From contig NZ_FRDJ01000002.1 of NCBI RefSeq assembly GCF_900143265.1, forward strand, positions 124,001 to 188,000: DNA of 64,000 bases, written 5' to 3'. The position numbers and the translations under genes are program-made. The stretch comes from Fervidobacterium gondwanense DSM 13020. GTDB lineage: Bacteria > Thermotogota > Thermotogae > Thermotogales > Fervidobacteriaceae. How positions within the stretch are numbered: position 1 is the first letter of the stretch; the number at the start of each line of letters is the position of its first letter. Positions 17,500-26,415 of the stretch are shown here, piece by piece. The notes under the pieces were generated by a model. That model was not told the DNA's origin, searched no databases, and saw only the letters and a list, made by a program, of their open reading frames with translations.

Positions 17500-19717
17500 T
17501 AAGTTTGTAAAAGTCATGATTGTTCTAATATGGTCTTTAATACTATCAGAAACAATTGTATATTCAAAGACTCTCTTGCTGTATAAGGGATCAGAACAGG
17601 GATATGGATACAGTATCCTTCTGAAGTATGTTGCCCCAGCCTTGAAAGACATACTTGAAGATTACGAAATAATTGATGTCGAAAGTCTGAACTTCATCAG
17701 TTTTGATTTAAATAATTATGATTTAATAGTAACATGCTATTACACGCCTCAAATGAGAGATGCTAAGAAGTATCTCGAGAAACTCTCGATGTTTTTGATC
17801 AATGGTGGAAAGTTATTCATTATAAACAATCTCGGAGCAACACTTGATTCATCTGGTGAAAACCATCCGGGTTTATATGAAATCAATTCTGTGTATAATC
17901 TGCTTGGTTTGTCATACTATTTCGGCTGGAGAAAGGTTAAACCAAGTACCATAAATATAAATGAGAATTTTATAAACACGACCTTGCTGAAATTTGAAAA
18001 TGAAAGAGATGTTGAGCGCTACACACCAATAAGTACGTTTATCAAAACTCTTGTTGAACTGAAAGATCAGCAAGGTAATACATATAACATGGCTTTTCTA
18101 AGTCCACTTGGTGGACTGATAGCGTACAACTATCTTTTCGATGATGACGGGAAAATTGTACTCGACCTTCAGAAGATTTTTTCGAACATACTTATTGGCA
18201 ATGATGAAGAATTCAAAATATTAGTTGTTGGTCAAGATAACTATGAGCTTCGGAAAGCTCTTGATTACACCTCATTCAAATATCAATGGAAAAAGCAGAT
18301 GTCATCTGTACTGTCCACATATGATTTGGTGTTTCATTTTGGTGGTAGTTATCCACCGGCCGACAAGAACCTTGTAAGTTATTTATCTAATGGTGGAACT
18401 GCTGTTATTATTGGAAAAGGTAGTAACTTAAGTTTTGTTGATTACATGACAGTAAGTGACGAAGTTTTTCCAGTGCCGGCAAATTTGAAATTTAATGTAA
18501 AGAAGAACATCAGTTGGGAAAAACCACCACAAAATTCGAAGGTTCTTGTAACCTCATCAAATGGCGAAGCGCTTGTTTGGTCAATTCCACTTGGAAATGG
18601 TACCGTGATATTCTACCCAATTGAATTGGTAAGTAAAACCTACAGAGGCTTGCTTATGCAAAGTGCTTTGTCACAGCTTAAAGTATCAATACAACCTATA
18701 GTGAACAGCTGGTCTATGCATCTTGATGACTTTCCATTACCTGCATATAAAAGGAAGATTGACATAATTACGAGAGAATTTGGAGATATCACTGACAATG
18801 AGTTCTACTACAACATCTGGTGGCCAATGATGAAGCAACTTTCGAAGGAGTTTTCGATTAAATATACTACTATATTTGTCGCAAATTATAATGCTTCCGT
18901 GACTTGGCCATTTAGTTTTCAAGAGTATACGAATACACCAGAACAGATGCGAGCTCTTCAAGAACTTATCAGCAGCTCTTACGAGATAGGGTTGCACGGA
19001 TACAATCACATTCACTTGACTCAAGAAAACTGGAAACAGGAGAATCTCGAAACTGTTCTAAAGCTTTACAAAACTTTTCTAAAGAATACATTAGGTGACA
19101 ACTACATACCTTATGTTTATGTTGCACCTAATAATATAATAGACTCATTCGGAGTTGAAACATTGCTCAGAATTTTTCCAAGCATTAAAGTGATAGGCAC
19201 ATCTTATACCACAACTCAAAAACTTTTTGACGAATTTGAGGTTATTCATGAAAAAGTTGTTGTAATGCCAAGAACCACATTTGGATACTATCCCGCTGAA
19301 AATCTCTTGGCAAGTTCAATACTTTCACTCATGACCTTTGGTACATTTCAGTACTTCCTGCATCCTGATGATTTATTCTCCAAAGACAGAAATCCTGATG
19401 GGAAAACTTGGAAGGAGATGTATAATAGCCTTAGAGAATTTCTTTCGACTATGACAAGGTATTACCCTTTCTTGAGAAATCACACAGCATCTGAGAGTGG
19501 TGAGATTCTTTATGATTTCTTAACTCAAAAACCCATAATAAGAAAATTTGCAAACAAACTAAGCGTTGAGATTCCTATTGGCCACCATTTGCCCAGGTAC
19601 TATTATTTGAGAGTACGAGGAGAATTTTCGATTTATGGTGGCAGAATAGTATATTCTTATGGCAATCTTGTTGTGATTGAGCAAATGGAAAATAAAATGG
19701 AGATAATCTTAAAATAA
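17480..19717 (+). CDS. DUF2194 protein with deacetylase-like domain, exported
   Basis: This 745-residue protein begins with a hydrophobic segment (residues about 10-28, signal peptide or anchor). The N-terminal half resembles a glutamine-amidotransferase-like fold (NNYDLIVTCYYTPQM, FLINGGKLFIINN). Residues about 410-650 contain SMHLDDFPLPAY and EIGLHGYNHIHLT, matching the Asp-Asp and His-x3-His metal motifs of NodB-like polysaccharide deacetylases. Activity outside the membrane on the glycan made by the PelF-like enzyme is a reasonable inference. The GTG start follows GAGGAGG and overlaps the glycosyltransferase end. Confidence 0.75.
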   Translation: MQYKTLNKFVKVMIVLIWSLILSETIVYSKTLLLYKGSEQGYGYSILLKYVAPALKDILEDYEIIDVESLNFISFDLNNYDLIVTCYYTPQMRDAKKYLEKLSMFLINGGKLFIINNLGATLDSSGENHPGLYEINSVYNLLGLSYYFGWRKVKPSTININENFINTTLLKFENERDVERYTPISTFIKTLVELKDQQGNTYNMAFLSPLGGLIAYNYLFDDDGKIVLDLQKIFSNILIGNDEEFKILVVGQDNYELRKALDYTSFKYQWKKQMSSVLSTYDLVFHFGGSYPPADKNLVSYLSNGGTAVIIGKGSNLSFVDYMTVSDEVFPVPANLKFNVKKNISWEKPPQNSKVLVTSSNGEALVWSIPLGNGTVIFYPIELVSKTYRGLLMQSALSQLKVSIQPIVNSWSMHLDDFPLPAYKRKIDIITREFGDITDNEFYYNIWWPMMKQLSKEFSIKYTTIFVANYNASVTWPFSFQEYTNTPEQMRALQELISSSYEIGLHGYNHIHLTQENWKQENLETVLKLYKTFLKNTLGDNYIPYVYVAPNNIIDSFGVETLLRIFPSIKVIGTSYTTTQKLFDEFEVIHEKVVVMPRTTFGYYPAENLLASSILSLMTFGTFQYFLHPDDLFSKDRNPDGKTWKEMYNSLREFLSTMTRYYPFLRNHTASESGEILYDFLTQKPIIRKFANKLSVEIPIGHHLPRYYYLRVRGEFSIYGGRIVYSYGNLVVIEQMENKMEIILK

Positions 19718-19729
19718 GAGGTGTATTGT

Positions 19730-20494
19730 GTGAAATTTATAGCTCTGGACTTAGGTGACGATATTAATATAAAGAAATTGATGCAGGAAAAATCTTCGCA
19801 TGTTGAGTACATAAGATGGGAAGAACCTTTTAAATTCAAGTATGGGGATGGCATGGTATATGTTTATTCATTTGGAGCTGTTGTCGGGTTGAACGTTCCA
19901 ACAAAGCAATTTAACACTTTACTATCTGAGCTCGATGAATATGTGGTTGGTCAAGTTAAACATACTTCTATCGAAACACTTGAAATTATAACGAATAAAG
20001 AAAAAGAGTTAGAAGTTTTTGAAGATAGGTTCTATGTTCCAAAACTCGACGACGGCGTTATCGCAACTGTAGCTTTCGTATTAGCTCAGAGTGTCTCTTT
20101 AGAGCGAGTTGAACAAAAGACAGGTGTTCTCATAGACGAAATAGAAAAATTTCTCTCTGAAAAAGGAAAAGTAGCAAAAGGAAGAAAATCTCTCGGATTA
20201 GCAATGAAGATATTGAAGACTCGACATGAGATACTATCCGACGTTATGATTCTGGATAAACCAGACATTACTTGGGAAAGCGAAGTCTATGATCAAATAT
20301 ATCAGAAGCTCTCCCGTTACTATGAATTATCAAGACGGTACAAAAATGTCACAACCAAACTTGATCACGCTTTTGAAGTTGCGAGTGTATTGCTCGAAAT
20401 TCATAGCGAAAGTAAGGCTAACTTTTTAGAATGGATGATTATTCTCCTTTTTGTTGTAGAAATCGCCATGTCGCTTATAGAAAAACTTTTTTAA
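19730..20494 (+). CDS. RMD1/YagE family (DUF155) protein with C-terminal membrane helix
   Basis: This 254-residue protein has the DUF155 layout: a YVYSFGAVVGLNVP segment near residue 40, a long helical middle (FVLAQSVSLERVEQ, SDVMILDKPDITWES), and a C-terminal membrane helix (WMIILLFVVEIAMSLIEKLF). Homologues include yeast Rmd1 and mitochondrial RMND1, but the bacterial function is unknown. The GTG at 19730 is chosen since AAGAGGTG lies 6 bases upstream. It follows the DUF2194 gene by 12 bases, which suggests a membrane-tethered role linked to envelope glycan synthesis, though this is only context. Confidence 0.8.
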   Translation: MKFIALDLGDDINIKKLMQEKSSHVEYIRWEEPFKFKYGDGMVYVYSFGAVVGLNVPTKQFNTLLSELDEYVVGQVKHTSIETLEIITNKEKELEVFEDRFYVPKLDDGVIATVAFVLAQSVSLERVEQKTGVLIDEIEKFLSEKGKVAKGRKSLGLAMKILKTRHEILSDVMILDKPDITWESEVYDQIYQKLSRYYELSRRYKNVTTKLDHAFEVASVLLEIHSESKANFLEWMIILLFVVEIAMSLIEKLF

Positions 20495-20552
20495 ATTAAC
20501 GCTATTGTAGTATAATTAATTTTGCCAATATCTTCAAAAGGAGGGATAAGGT

Positions 20553-22079
20553 ATGAGAAAGTACGTTGTTTTGCTTTTTTTAGTGTTGAGTCTTTTGGCG
20601 TTAGCGGTTAAGATCACGGTTTTCCACGTTAACGATACTCATGGTCGTGCGTGGTCCTTCACCGACTCAGCAGGAAATGTCATAGGCGGTTTTGCAACAG
20701 TTGCGTCTATTATTGATGCCGAACGCAAAGTAAATCCCAACGTACTCTTCTTACACGCTGGTGATATCAACACAGGCGTTCCAGAATCAGATTTGTTGAA
20801 TGCTTTACCTGATATTTTTGTTCTCAACAGAATGAAGCTTGATGCAGTCGCAGTAGGAAACCACGAGTTTGACAAACCACGCGATGTGCTTTTAAAACAA
20901 ATCTCGTGGGCAAAGTTTCCATTCTTGAGTGCGAATATTTACAAAGGTGGCGAACCACTCTTTACACAATACATAATTAAGAACGTTGGAGGAGTTAGAA
21001 TAGCTATAATTGGCTTTACAACTGAACATACCAAAATTTTGGAAGGTCCAAATTCGGAAGATCTCGAATTCAAAAATGTTGTTGAGGTTGCAAAAAAACT
21101 AATTCCAGAAATTAGAAAACAAGCAGATGTTGTAATTGCTCTCACACACCTCGGAGTTGGACAAGGGTATTCAGATATTTACACAACCGCAGACCAATTG
21201 GCTCAGAATGTCGAAGGTATAGACTTGATAATCGATGGACACAGCCATACAAATATGACAACACCGATGGTTGTTAATGGAGTTCCAATTGTTCAAGCGT
21301 TCGAATGGGCAAAGATACTTGGAAAAGTCGATATGGAAATTGAAAATGGTAAGGTTGTAAAAATAGAGTGGAGTGCTATACCTGTCATCCAGTCAAAAGT
21401 TGTTGGAAAAGACGAAGCAGGTAAGAATATATACCAGGTTGTGACACCTGAAGCACCTTATGTGAAGACCGCTCTTGATTACTTCAAAAAATTAGGTGGC
21501 GCAAAACTTGATACGGTAATCGGCAGAACCGAAATACTCCTGAACGGTGAAAGAGCGGATGTCAGATCAAAGACAACGAACCTCGCAAACTTGATAGCAG
21601 ATTCAATGAAGTGGAAAACAGGTGCAGATGTGGCACTTACAAATGGTGGAGGTATAAGGGCATCGATAAAACCGGGTGAGATAAAGATTCGCGATGTACT
21701 CACAGTGCTGCCATTCGGAAACACCCTTTACGTTCTTGAAATGAAGGGCTCTGACTTAGTTAAGGTTTTTGAATACGCCGCTTCCGTTCCGAACGGTCAG
21801 GGAGCATTCTTACAGGTTGCTGGCGCAACATGGAAAGCAGAAGGCGGAAAACTTACAGAGTTACTCATCGGTGGAAAACCAGTTGACCCAGAAAAGATTT
21901 ACAAAGTTGTCACGAATGACTATATGGCAGCGGGTGGCGACGGATACGCAACTCTCAAGGGTCAAAAAGGATACAATACCTTCTACGTCATGGCTGACGT
22001 TGTTGTAGAATATATACAGAATGTTCTTGGCGGTAAGATAACTACCTACGATGATAAGCCAAGGGTAGAAAGAAAATAA
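20553..22079 (+). CDS. Secreted 5'-nucleotidase / metallophosphoesterase (UshA-like)
   Basis: This 508-residue protein has a signal peptide (residues 1-18). The metallophosphoesterase domain shows FHVNDTHGR, HAGDINTG, VGNHEFD, ALTHLG and DGHSHT, which supply the dinuclear metal ligands. The 5'-nucleotidase C-domain has TNGGGIRASIKPGEI and NDYMAAGGDGYA. It would dephosphorylate extracellular nucleotides for salvage. A TATAAT at 20511-20516 and GGAGGGAT before the ATG indicate its own promoter, and a very strong terminator follows. Confidence 0.92.
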   Translation: MRKYVVLLFLVLSLLALAVKITVFHVNDTHGRAWSFTDSAGNVIGGFATVASIIDAERKVNPNVLFLHAGDINTGVPESDLLNALPDIFVLNRMKLDAVAVGNHEFDKPRDVLLKQISWAKFPFLSANIYKGGEPLFTQYIIKNVGGVRIAIIGFTTEHTKILEGPNSEDLEFKNVVEVAKKLIPEIRKQADVVIALTHLGVGQGYSDIYTTADQLAQNVEGIDLIIDGHSHTNMTTPMVVNGVPIVQAFEWAKILGKVDMEIENGKVVKIEWSAIPVIQSKVVGKDEAGKNIYQVVTPEAPYVKTALDYFKKLGGAKLDTVIGRTEILLNGERADVRSKTTNLANLIADSMKWKTGADVALTNGGGIRASIKPGEIKIRDVLTVLPFGNTLYVLEMKGSDLVKVFEYAASVPNGQGAFLQVAGATWKAEGGKLTELLIGGKPVDPEKIYKVVTNDYMAAGGDGYATLKGQKGYNTFYVMADVVVEYIQNVLGGKITTYDDKPRVERK

Positions 22080-22115
22080 TAACATAACAAAATCTAGCAA
22101 ATTTTAGGATTTTCG

Positions 22116-22151
22116 AAGGCGGGGCAATTTTCAAGCCCCGCCTTATTTTTT
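22116..22151 (+). terminator. Rho-independent terminator of the nucleotidase gene
   Basis: A 10-bp perfect stem (AAGGCGGGGC with GCCCCGCCTT) is followed by ATTTTTT. Confidence 0.92.
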
Positions 22152-22175
22152 CACAGTAGTTAGTAATTGCCGTTC

Positions 22176-22205
22176 TTAACATTTTTTTGTGAAATGTTGT
22201 ATAAT
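22176..22205 (+). promoter_or_regulatory. Promoter of the niaR-pncA operon
   Basis: TTAACA (22176-22181) and TATAAT (22200-22205) are separated by 18 bases, 31 bases before the niaR start. A short inverted pair (CACC ... GGTG) lies in the leader at about 22216-22230 and could be part of a NiaR operator; this is not verified. Confidence 0.6.
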
Positions 22206-22236
22206 AAAGCTGAACACCGAAACAGGGGTGATTAGA

Positions 22237-22752
22237 ATGGAAAGAAAGTATCAGATTTTAGAAGTGCTTAAGAAGAGTAAGACACCCATTAAGGGAAAAG
22301 ATTTGTCGGAGATGTTTAATGTAAGTAGACAAATGATAGTCTCAGACATCGCTGAGTTAAGAGAGGAAGGATACAAAATTGTTTCCACAAGAGATGGATA
22401 TGTCTTTGACCATGGCAATACTGTGAGAAGGGTCATTGCTGTGAAACACAATGTGAGTGATATATATGACGAACTCAAAAAGATTGTAGAAAACGGTGGT
22501 AAGGTTCTCGATGTTATAGTTGAGCATCCAATATACGGAGAATTGACAGGTCGTATAGATGTGGGGACTCTTGATGAAGTTGAGAAATTTGTATCTCTGC
22601 TTGCCTCAACCGGTACTAAACCGTTGTCTGAAATATCAAACGGTATCCACCTACATACAATTGAAGCACCAGACGAAGAGACGATGAATAAAATACTGAA
22701 AGCAATAAGAAGATATCGAATAACAAAAGATAATGAAGAGGCGACAGAATAA
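22237..22752 (+). CDS. niaR: Niacin-responsive transcriptional repressor NiaR
   Basis: This 171-residue regulator has an N-terminal winged helix (KGKDLSEMFNVSRQMIVSDI) and a C-terminal 3H domain. The domain's histidines are seen in VKHNVSDIYDEL, VEHPIYGE and GIHLHTIEA, which bind metal and nicotinate. It represses NAD salvage or transport genes when niacin is available. Here it is followed after 30 bases by a nicotinamidase gene, which fits. The start ATG lies behind AGGGGTGATTAG. Confidence 0.9.
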   Translation: MERKYQILEVLKKSKTPIKGKDLSEMFNVSRQMIVSDIAELREEGYKIVSTRDGYVFDHGNTVRRVIAVKHNVSDIYDELKKIVENGGKVLDVIVEHPIYGELTGRIDVGTLDEVEKFVSLLASTGTKPLSEISNGIHLHTIEAPDEETMNKILKAIRRYRITKDNEEATE

Positions 22753-22782
22753 AAACGTAAGTCTAAACAGGGGGTGGTTCTA

Positions 22783-23307
22783 ATGGAAGCTCTTATAATT
22801 GTTGATTTACAAAACGACTTTGCAAAACCAGGTGGTGCATTATACTTTCAAGGTGCAGAGAATGTCATTTCTCCAATAATAGAATTGGTTAATGATTTCA
22901 AAAAACGGAATCTTCCGATCATTTACACTCGAGATTGGCACGAAGATAACGATTATGAGTTCGACGTATGGGGCGTCCATTGTCTGCACGATACTAAGGG
23001 CAGTGAAATTGTCGATGAATTAAAAGAAGCTTTAGTTGGATACGATAAGGCATACGAAATTAAGAAGAGTAGGTACTCTGCGTTCTATGGAACAAACTTA
23101 GAAAATCTGCTCAAAGAACTCGGAGTAACGAGTGTTCATGTTGGTGGACTGGTTACTCACATATGTGTCCTATTTACGGTTGAGGAGCTTAGAAATAGAG
23201 GAATAGAAACAACTGTCCATACAAAGTGCGTTGATAGTTTTGACAAGGCAATGCACGAATTCGCTTTACGTCAAATGAAGGAAGTGTTACTTGCTAAGTT
23301 GGTATAA
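22783..23307 (+). CDS. pncA: Nicotinamidase, isochorismatase family
   Basis: This 174-residue cysteine hydrolase would convert nicotinamide to nicotinate. The catalytic triad appears as Asp in IVDLQNDF, Lys in EIKKSRYSAF and Cys in VTHICVLFT. The metal site DWHEDND with a following His (GVHCLHD) is typical of nicotinamidases rather than of other isochorismatases. Co-transcription with niaR supports the assignment. ATG 22783 is used because GGGGGTGG lies just upstream. Confidence 0.87.
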   Translation: MEALIIVDLQNDFAKPGGALYFQGAENVISPIIELVNDFKKRNLPIIYTRDWHEDNDYEFDVWGVHCLHDTKGSEIVDELKEALVGYDKAYEIKKSRYSAFYGTNLENLLKELGVTSVHVGGLVTHICVLFTVEELRNRGIETTVHTKCVDSFDKAMHEFALRQMKEVLLAKLV

Positions 23308-23428
23308 GAACATTTTCTTTCCAAATACGAGAACGCAATTGTAATCAATCTTAATAGGATGTTAATTGTACTTTGTCGAAAGTGTGTTAAACTTACTTAG
23401 CATGTGTGAATATCTAACATATTGCACG

Positions 23429-23503
23429 CCACACCTTTCTCCTTGCTGATTGGAAATCCGCCCGAATTTTATCGTAAAGAGAAAAAAGCAAGGTGAGGGG
23501 TGG
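23429..23503 (+). other. Long imperfect stem in the DEAD-box helicase leader
   Basis: The arm at 23429-23446 (ending CTCCTTGC) can pair with 23488-23503 (starting GCAAGGTGAGGGGTGG). The helix has about 15 pairs with one mismatch and one bulge around a 41-base loop. It covers a Shine-Dalgarno-like AGGTGAGGGG, 35 bases upstream of the chosen start. Confidence 0.4.
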
Positions 23504-23537
23504 AGAAAATATCGCGAGGAGAGAGGTAGAAGAACAT

Positions 23538-25160
23538 ATGAACAGTACGACAAGTGTTGAAACAAAACTTAGTTTCAAAAATTTTGGTTTAAGCGATGAA
23601 ACACTCAAGGCTATTGAAGAAAAAGGGTACGTGGAACCAACGGAAATACAGAGGTTAGTCCTCCCAATAGCTTTGGGAACAGATAAGGACATCATTGCGC
23701 AAGCTCAAACTGGTACTGGGAAAACCGCAGCCTTCGGAATTCCAATACTTGAAAGAATTGACTTCAAATCAGGCAAGAGTATCAAGGCTTTGATAGTAAC
23801 ACCAACAAGGGAACTTGCATTGCAGATATACGAAGAGTTGAAAAGTCTTAAAGGAAACCGAAGAATCAGAATAGCCACAGTATATGGTGGGCAGTCGATG
23901 GAAAGGCAGTTAAAGGATCTGGAAAAAGGCGTTGACATAGTTGTTGGTACACCTGGAAGACTGCTTGACCACATTAATAGAAAGACAATGGATCTCTCGA
24001 ATGTCCAATATTTGGTACTTGATGAAGCAGATAGAATGTTAGACATGGGATTTCTTGACGACGTTTTGGAGATTATAAAACAAACGCCAGAGTCTAAAAG
24101 AACGTTCCTTTTCTCGGCAACTATGCCAAAGGAAATAGTTAACATAGCAAGAAAATTCATGAAAGAATACGAACACATCTCAACAGTTGGAGAAGAGCTA
24201 ACCACAGAGAATGCAGAGCAGATTTATTTCGAAGTCGATGAAGCTGATAAATTACCACTTCTTTGCAGAATTATTGATATGAATCCTGGTTTTTACGGTA
24301 TCATCTTCTGTCAAACAAAATCCGAAGTGGACGAACTATCAAAGAAACTTTCTGATCTTGGATACAACGCAGATGGTTTGCATGGAGATTATTCTCAGTA
24401 CCAACGCGAAAGAGTTCTCGACAAGTTTAGAAAGAGGCAATTGAATATTCTTGTGACCACCGATGTTGCCGCTCGTGGAATCGATATAGAAGGTCTTACA
24501 CATGTGATTAACTATTCAGTACCGAGAGACCCGGAATATTATGTACATAGAATAGGAAGAACTGGCAGAGCAGGAAAAAAAGGGTTTGCCATTACATTCG
24601 TTACTAAAGATGAATATTATCACTTTTCAAAAGTCAAGAGATTTGCAAAAGCCAAGATTGTAAAAGACAAAGTACCAATGGTTGAAGAAATCCTTAATAG
24701 ACAGCTTGAAAATATTGTAGAAAGTATAAAATCAATGCCCCATGTATCAAATGAACTATATAAGGATATAGCGCAGAAACTTCTTCAAGAGATGGGACCT
24801 ACGGAAGTTGTTGAAATGCTCCTGCACGCCCTTCTCAAAGAGAGAATAGATGTCGAAAGATACGGAAACATAAAGCCAAAGGATTTCTCGAAGAATGTTA
24901 GCAAAGATTCAACAGTGAGATTGTTTGTTGCTCTTGGAACTTCAAAAGGCCTCGACAAGAAAAAACTCGTTGAGTACATTTCTGAAAAGACGGGAATCGA
25001 ACAAAGGAACATTAACAACGTGCGTATATTTGAAACCTATTCTTTTATAGACGTGAGCGAAATCGATGCGGAAATAATCATGAAGACTTTCAACAAGAGT
25101 TCAAGAAGAGGCAAGAAGCCATCACGGCCGCTTGTGCAAATTGCAAAACCAAAGAATTAA
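23538..25160 (+). CDS. DEAD-box RNA helicase with DbpA-type C-terminal domain
   Basis: This 540-residue protein has all core motifs: the Q-motif near VEPTEIQ, AQTGTGKTAAFG, PTRELALQ, VGTPGRLLD, DEADRMLD, FSATMP, TTDVAARGIDIEG and HRIGRTGRAG. After a helical linker, residues about 455-530 form a DbpA-type RNA-binding domain (VRLFVALGTSKGLDKKKL), placing it with DeaD/CshA helicases that remodel rRNA and structured mRNA. The ATG at 23538 follows GAGAGGT; a GTG at 23493 would add 15 residues not expected from the family. The leader has an unusual long stem. Confidence 0.92.
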   Translation: MNSTTSVETKLSFKNFGLSDETLKAIEEKGYVEPTEIQRLVLPIALGTDKDIIAQAQTGTGKTAAFGIPILERIDFKSGKSIKALIVTPTRELALQIYEELKSLKGNRRIRIATVYGGQSMERQLKDLEKGVDIVVGTPGRLLDHINRKTMDLSNVQYLVLDEADRMLDMGFLDDVLEIIKQTPESKRTFLFSATMPKEIVNIARKFMKEYEHISTVGEELTTENAEQIYFEVDEADKLPLLCRIIDMNPGFYGIIFCQTKSEVDELSKKLSDLGYNADGLHGDYSQYQRERVLDKFRKRQLNILVTTDVAARGIDIEGLTHVINYSVPRDPEYYVHRIGRTGRAGKKGFAITFVTKDEYYHFSKVKRFAKAKIVKDKVPMVEEILNRQLENIVESIKSMPHVSNELYKDIAQKLLQEMGPTEVVEMLLHALLKERIDVERYGNIKPKDFSKNVSKDSTVRLFVALGTSKGLDKKKLVEYISEKTGIEQRNINNVRIFETYSFIDVSEIDAEIIMKTFNKSSRRGKKPSRPLVQIAKPKN

Positions 25161-25188
25161 TCAAGCTTAGTTTAAGATAATAGTGAAA

Positions 25189-25220
25189 AAGGCTCGCAAT
25201 TTGCGAGCCTTTCGTTTTTT
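25189..25220. terminator. Bidirectional terminator between helicase and UPF0173 genes
   Basis: AAGGCTCGCAA pairs with TTGCGAGCCTT and is followed by TCGTTTTTT on the plus strand. The minus-strand exit is TTTTTCAC. Confidence 0.88.
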
Positions 25221-25227
25221 ATCATAT

Positions 25228-25917
25228 TTAGACGCCTTCACAAGAAATACTTTCACCTGGTTTCAAAATAACACATCTCAGTCCAAGTTTTTCTACACCG
25301 TCTTTGAACTTCTCGGCATCAGCATGTATTATATCCCAGGTATTGTAATGTATAGGTACGACAGTCTTAGGTTTGAACATTTCAACAGCGATTAACGCAT
25401 CTTCCACATCCATTACGAAATTACCGCCTATCGGTATGAAAGCGATGTCTACGCCTTTCAATAGTTCCATTTCCTTTGTCAAACCGGTGTCACCAGCATG
25501 GTAAATAGTTTTGCCTTCAGCTTTAATCAAGAATCCGCAGGGATTACCCCCATATATTACCTTATCTCCATCATGAATACCAGAACCGTGGAGTGCTGGT
25601 GTGAGTTTCACTTTCCCAAATTCAAAGTAGTATACCCCTCCAACGTGCATTGGATGCACTTTACACCCTTTGGTTTGGAGATAATTGCAAAGTTCATAGT
25701 TTGATATAACAGTGGAGCTATGCTCCTTACAGATTTCTACAGTATCTCCTATGTGATCAGCATGTCCGTGAGTAACTAATACGTAATCAATCTTTGGAAG
25801 CTCAAATCCCTTTGGAAAAGCAGGATTTCCGGATATGAAAGGGTCTATTATCACGTTGTACTTTTCTTCGATATCGCTTACAAGTACAGCGGCATGTCCC
25901 AAAAATGTAACTTTCAT
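25228..25917 (-). CDS. UPF0173 metal-dependent hydrolase
   Basis: This 229-residue protein is a metallo-beta-lactamase-fold hydrolase. It has [27 protein letters not shown] and VPIHYNTW, supplying the dinuclear metal ligands. Members are common in thermophiles and are close to the UlaG/L-ascorbate lactonase branch, but the substrate is unknown. It is the last gene of the nqr transcript (33 bases after the 149-residue gene) and ends at a bidirectional terminator. Confidence 0.88.
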   Translation of the reverse strand: MKVTFLGHAAVLVSDIEEKYNVIIDPFISGNPAFPKGFELPKIDYVLVTHGHADHIGDTVEICKEHSSTVISNYELCNYLQTKGCKVHPMHVGGVYYFEFGKVKLTPALHGSGIHDGDKVIYGGNPCGFLIKAEGKTIYHAGDTGLTKEMELLKGVDIAFIPIGGNFVMDVEDALIAVEMFKPKTVVPIHYNTWDIIHADAEKFKDGVEKLGLRCVILKPGESISCEGV

Positions 25918-25950
25918 AAATCCCCCTCCTTTAATAGTAGTGAAGAAAAT

Positions 25951-26400
25951 TCATTCGTATAATACTGCCTTAATAATTGCAGGTTCTAATCTAAATCTTG
26001 CACCCTTTCCTTGAAGGAAATGATGCGCCGCAAGCAGATGAATGGACAGTTCACTGTACATTAACTCACTATTGTTGTTCACATTTCTCACAACCGCTAC
26101 GCGCTTTCTAAAAATCCCGTCTTGAAATGGACAAGCTAAAAATCCGCGTGCCTCGTCTACACGTATCTCCCATTTTTCGAACCTAATCGGTTCGCCAAGC
26201 CCTTTCAGACCTTCTTTCATAAGTTTTCTCATCAATTTCGCTACCTCAACAAAATCAAGCCCTAAGAACTGAAATTCTTCTTCATCCGCAGCTATTATAT
26301 CTACGATATTTCTATCATCATCTCCTAAAAATCCATCTGCTGTTATCTTGCCTGGTTTCATATTCTCTTGAGCTCTTATATATTTGGGAGTCATTTTCAT
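25951..26400 (-). CDS. Conserved-looking 149-residue protein of unknown function in the nqr operon
   Basis: I do not recognise this protein. It has no membrane segment or signal peptide. It starts MKMTPKYIRAQENMKPGKIT, has an acidic stretch (DIIAADEEEFQFLG), and ends in a helical region with SIHLLAAHHFLQGKGARFR. Two cysteines or more are not clustered, so no iron-sulfur motif is visible. It starts 15 bases after nqrF behind GGGGGGAT, so it is co-transcribed with the NADH-oxidising subunit and may be an assembly or regulatory factor. That role is inferred from position only. Confidence 0.7.
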   Translation of the reverse strand: MKMTPKYIRAQENMKPGKITADGFLGDDDRNIVDIIAADEEEFQFLGLDFVEVAKLMRKLMKEGLKGLGEPIRFEKWEIRVDEARGFLACPFQDGIFRKRVAVVRNVNNNSELMYSELSIHLLAAHHFLQGKGARFRLEPAIIKAVLYE

Positions 26401-26415
26401 ATGTATCCCCCCTCA

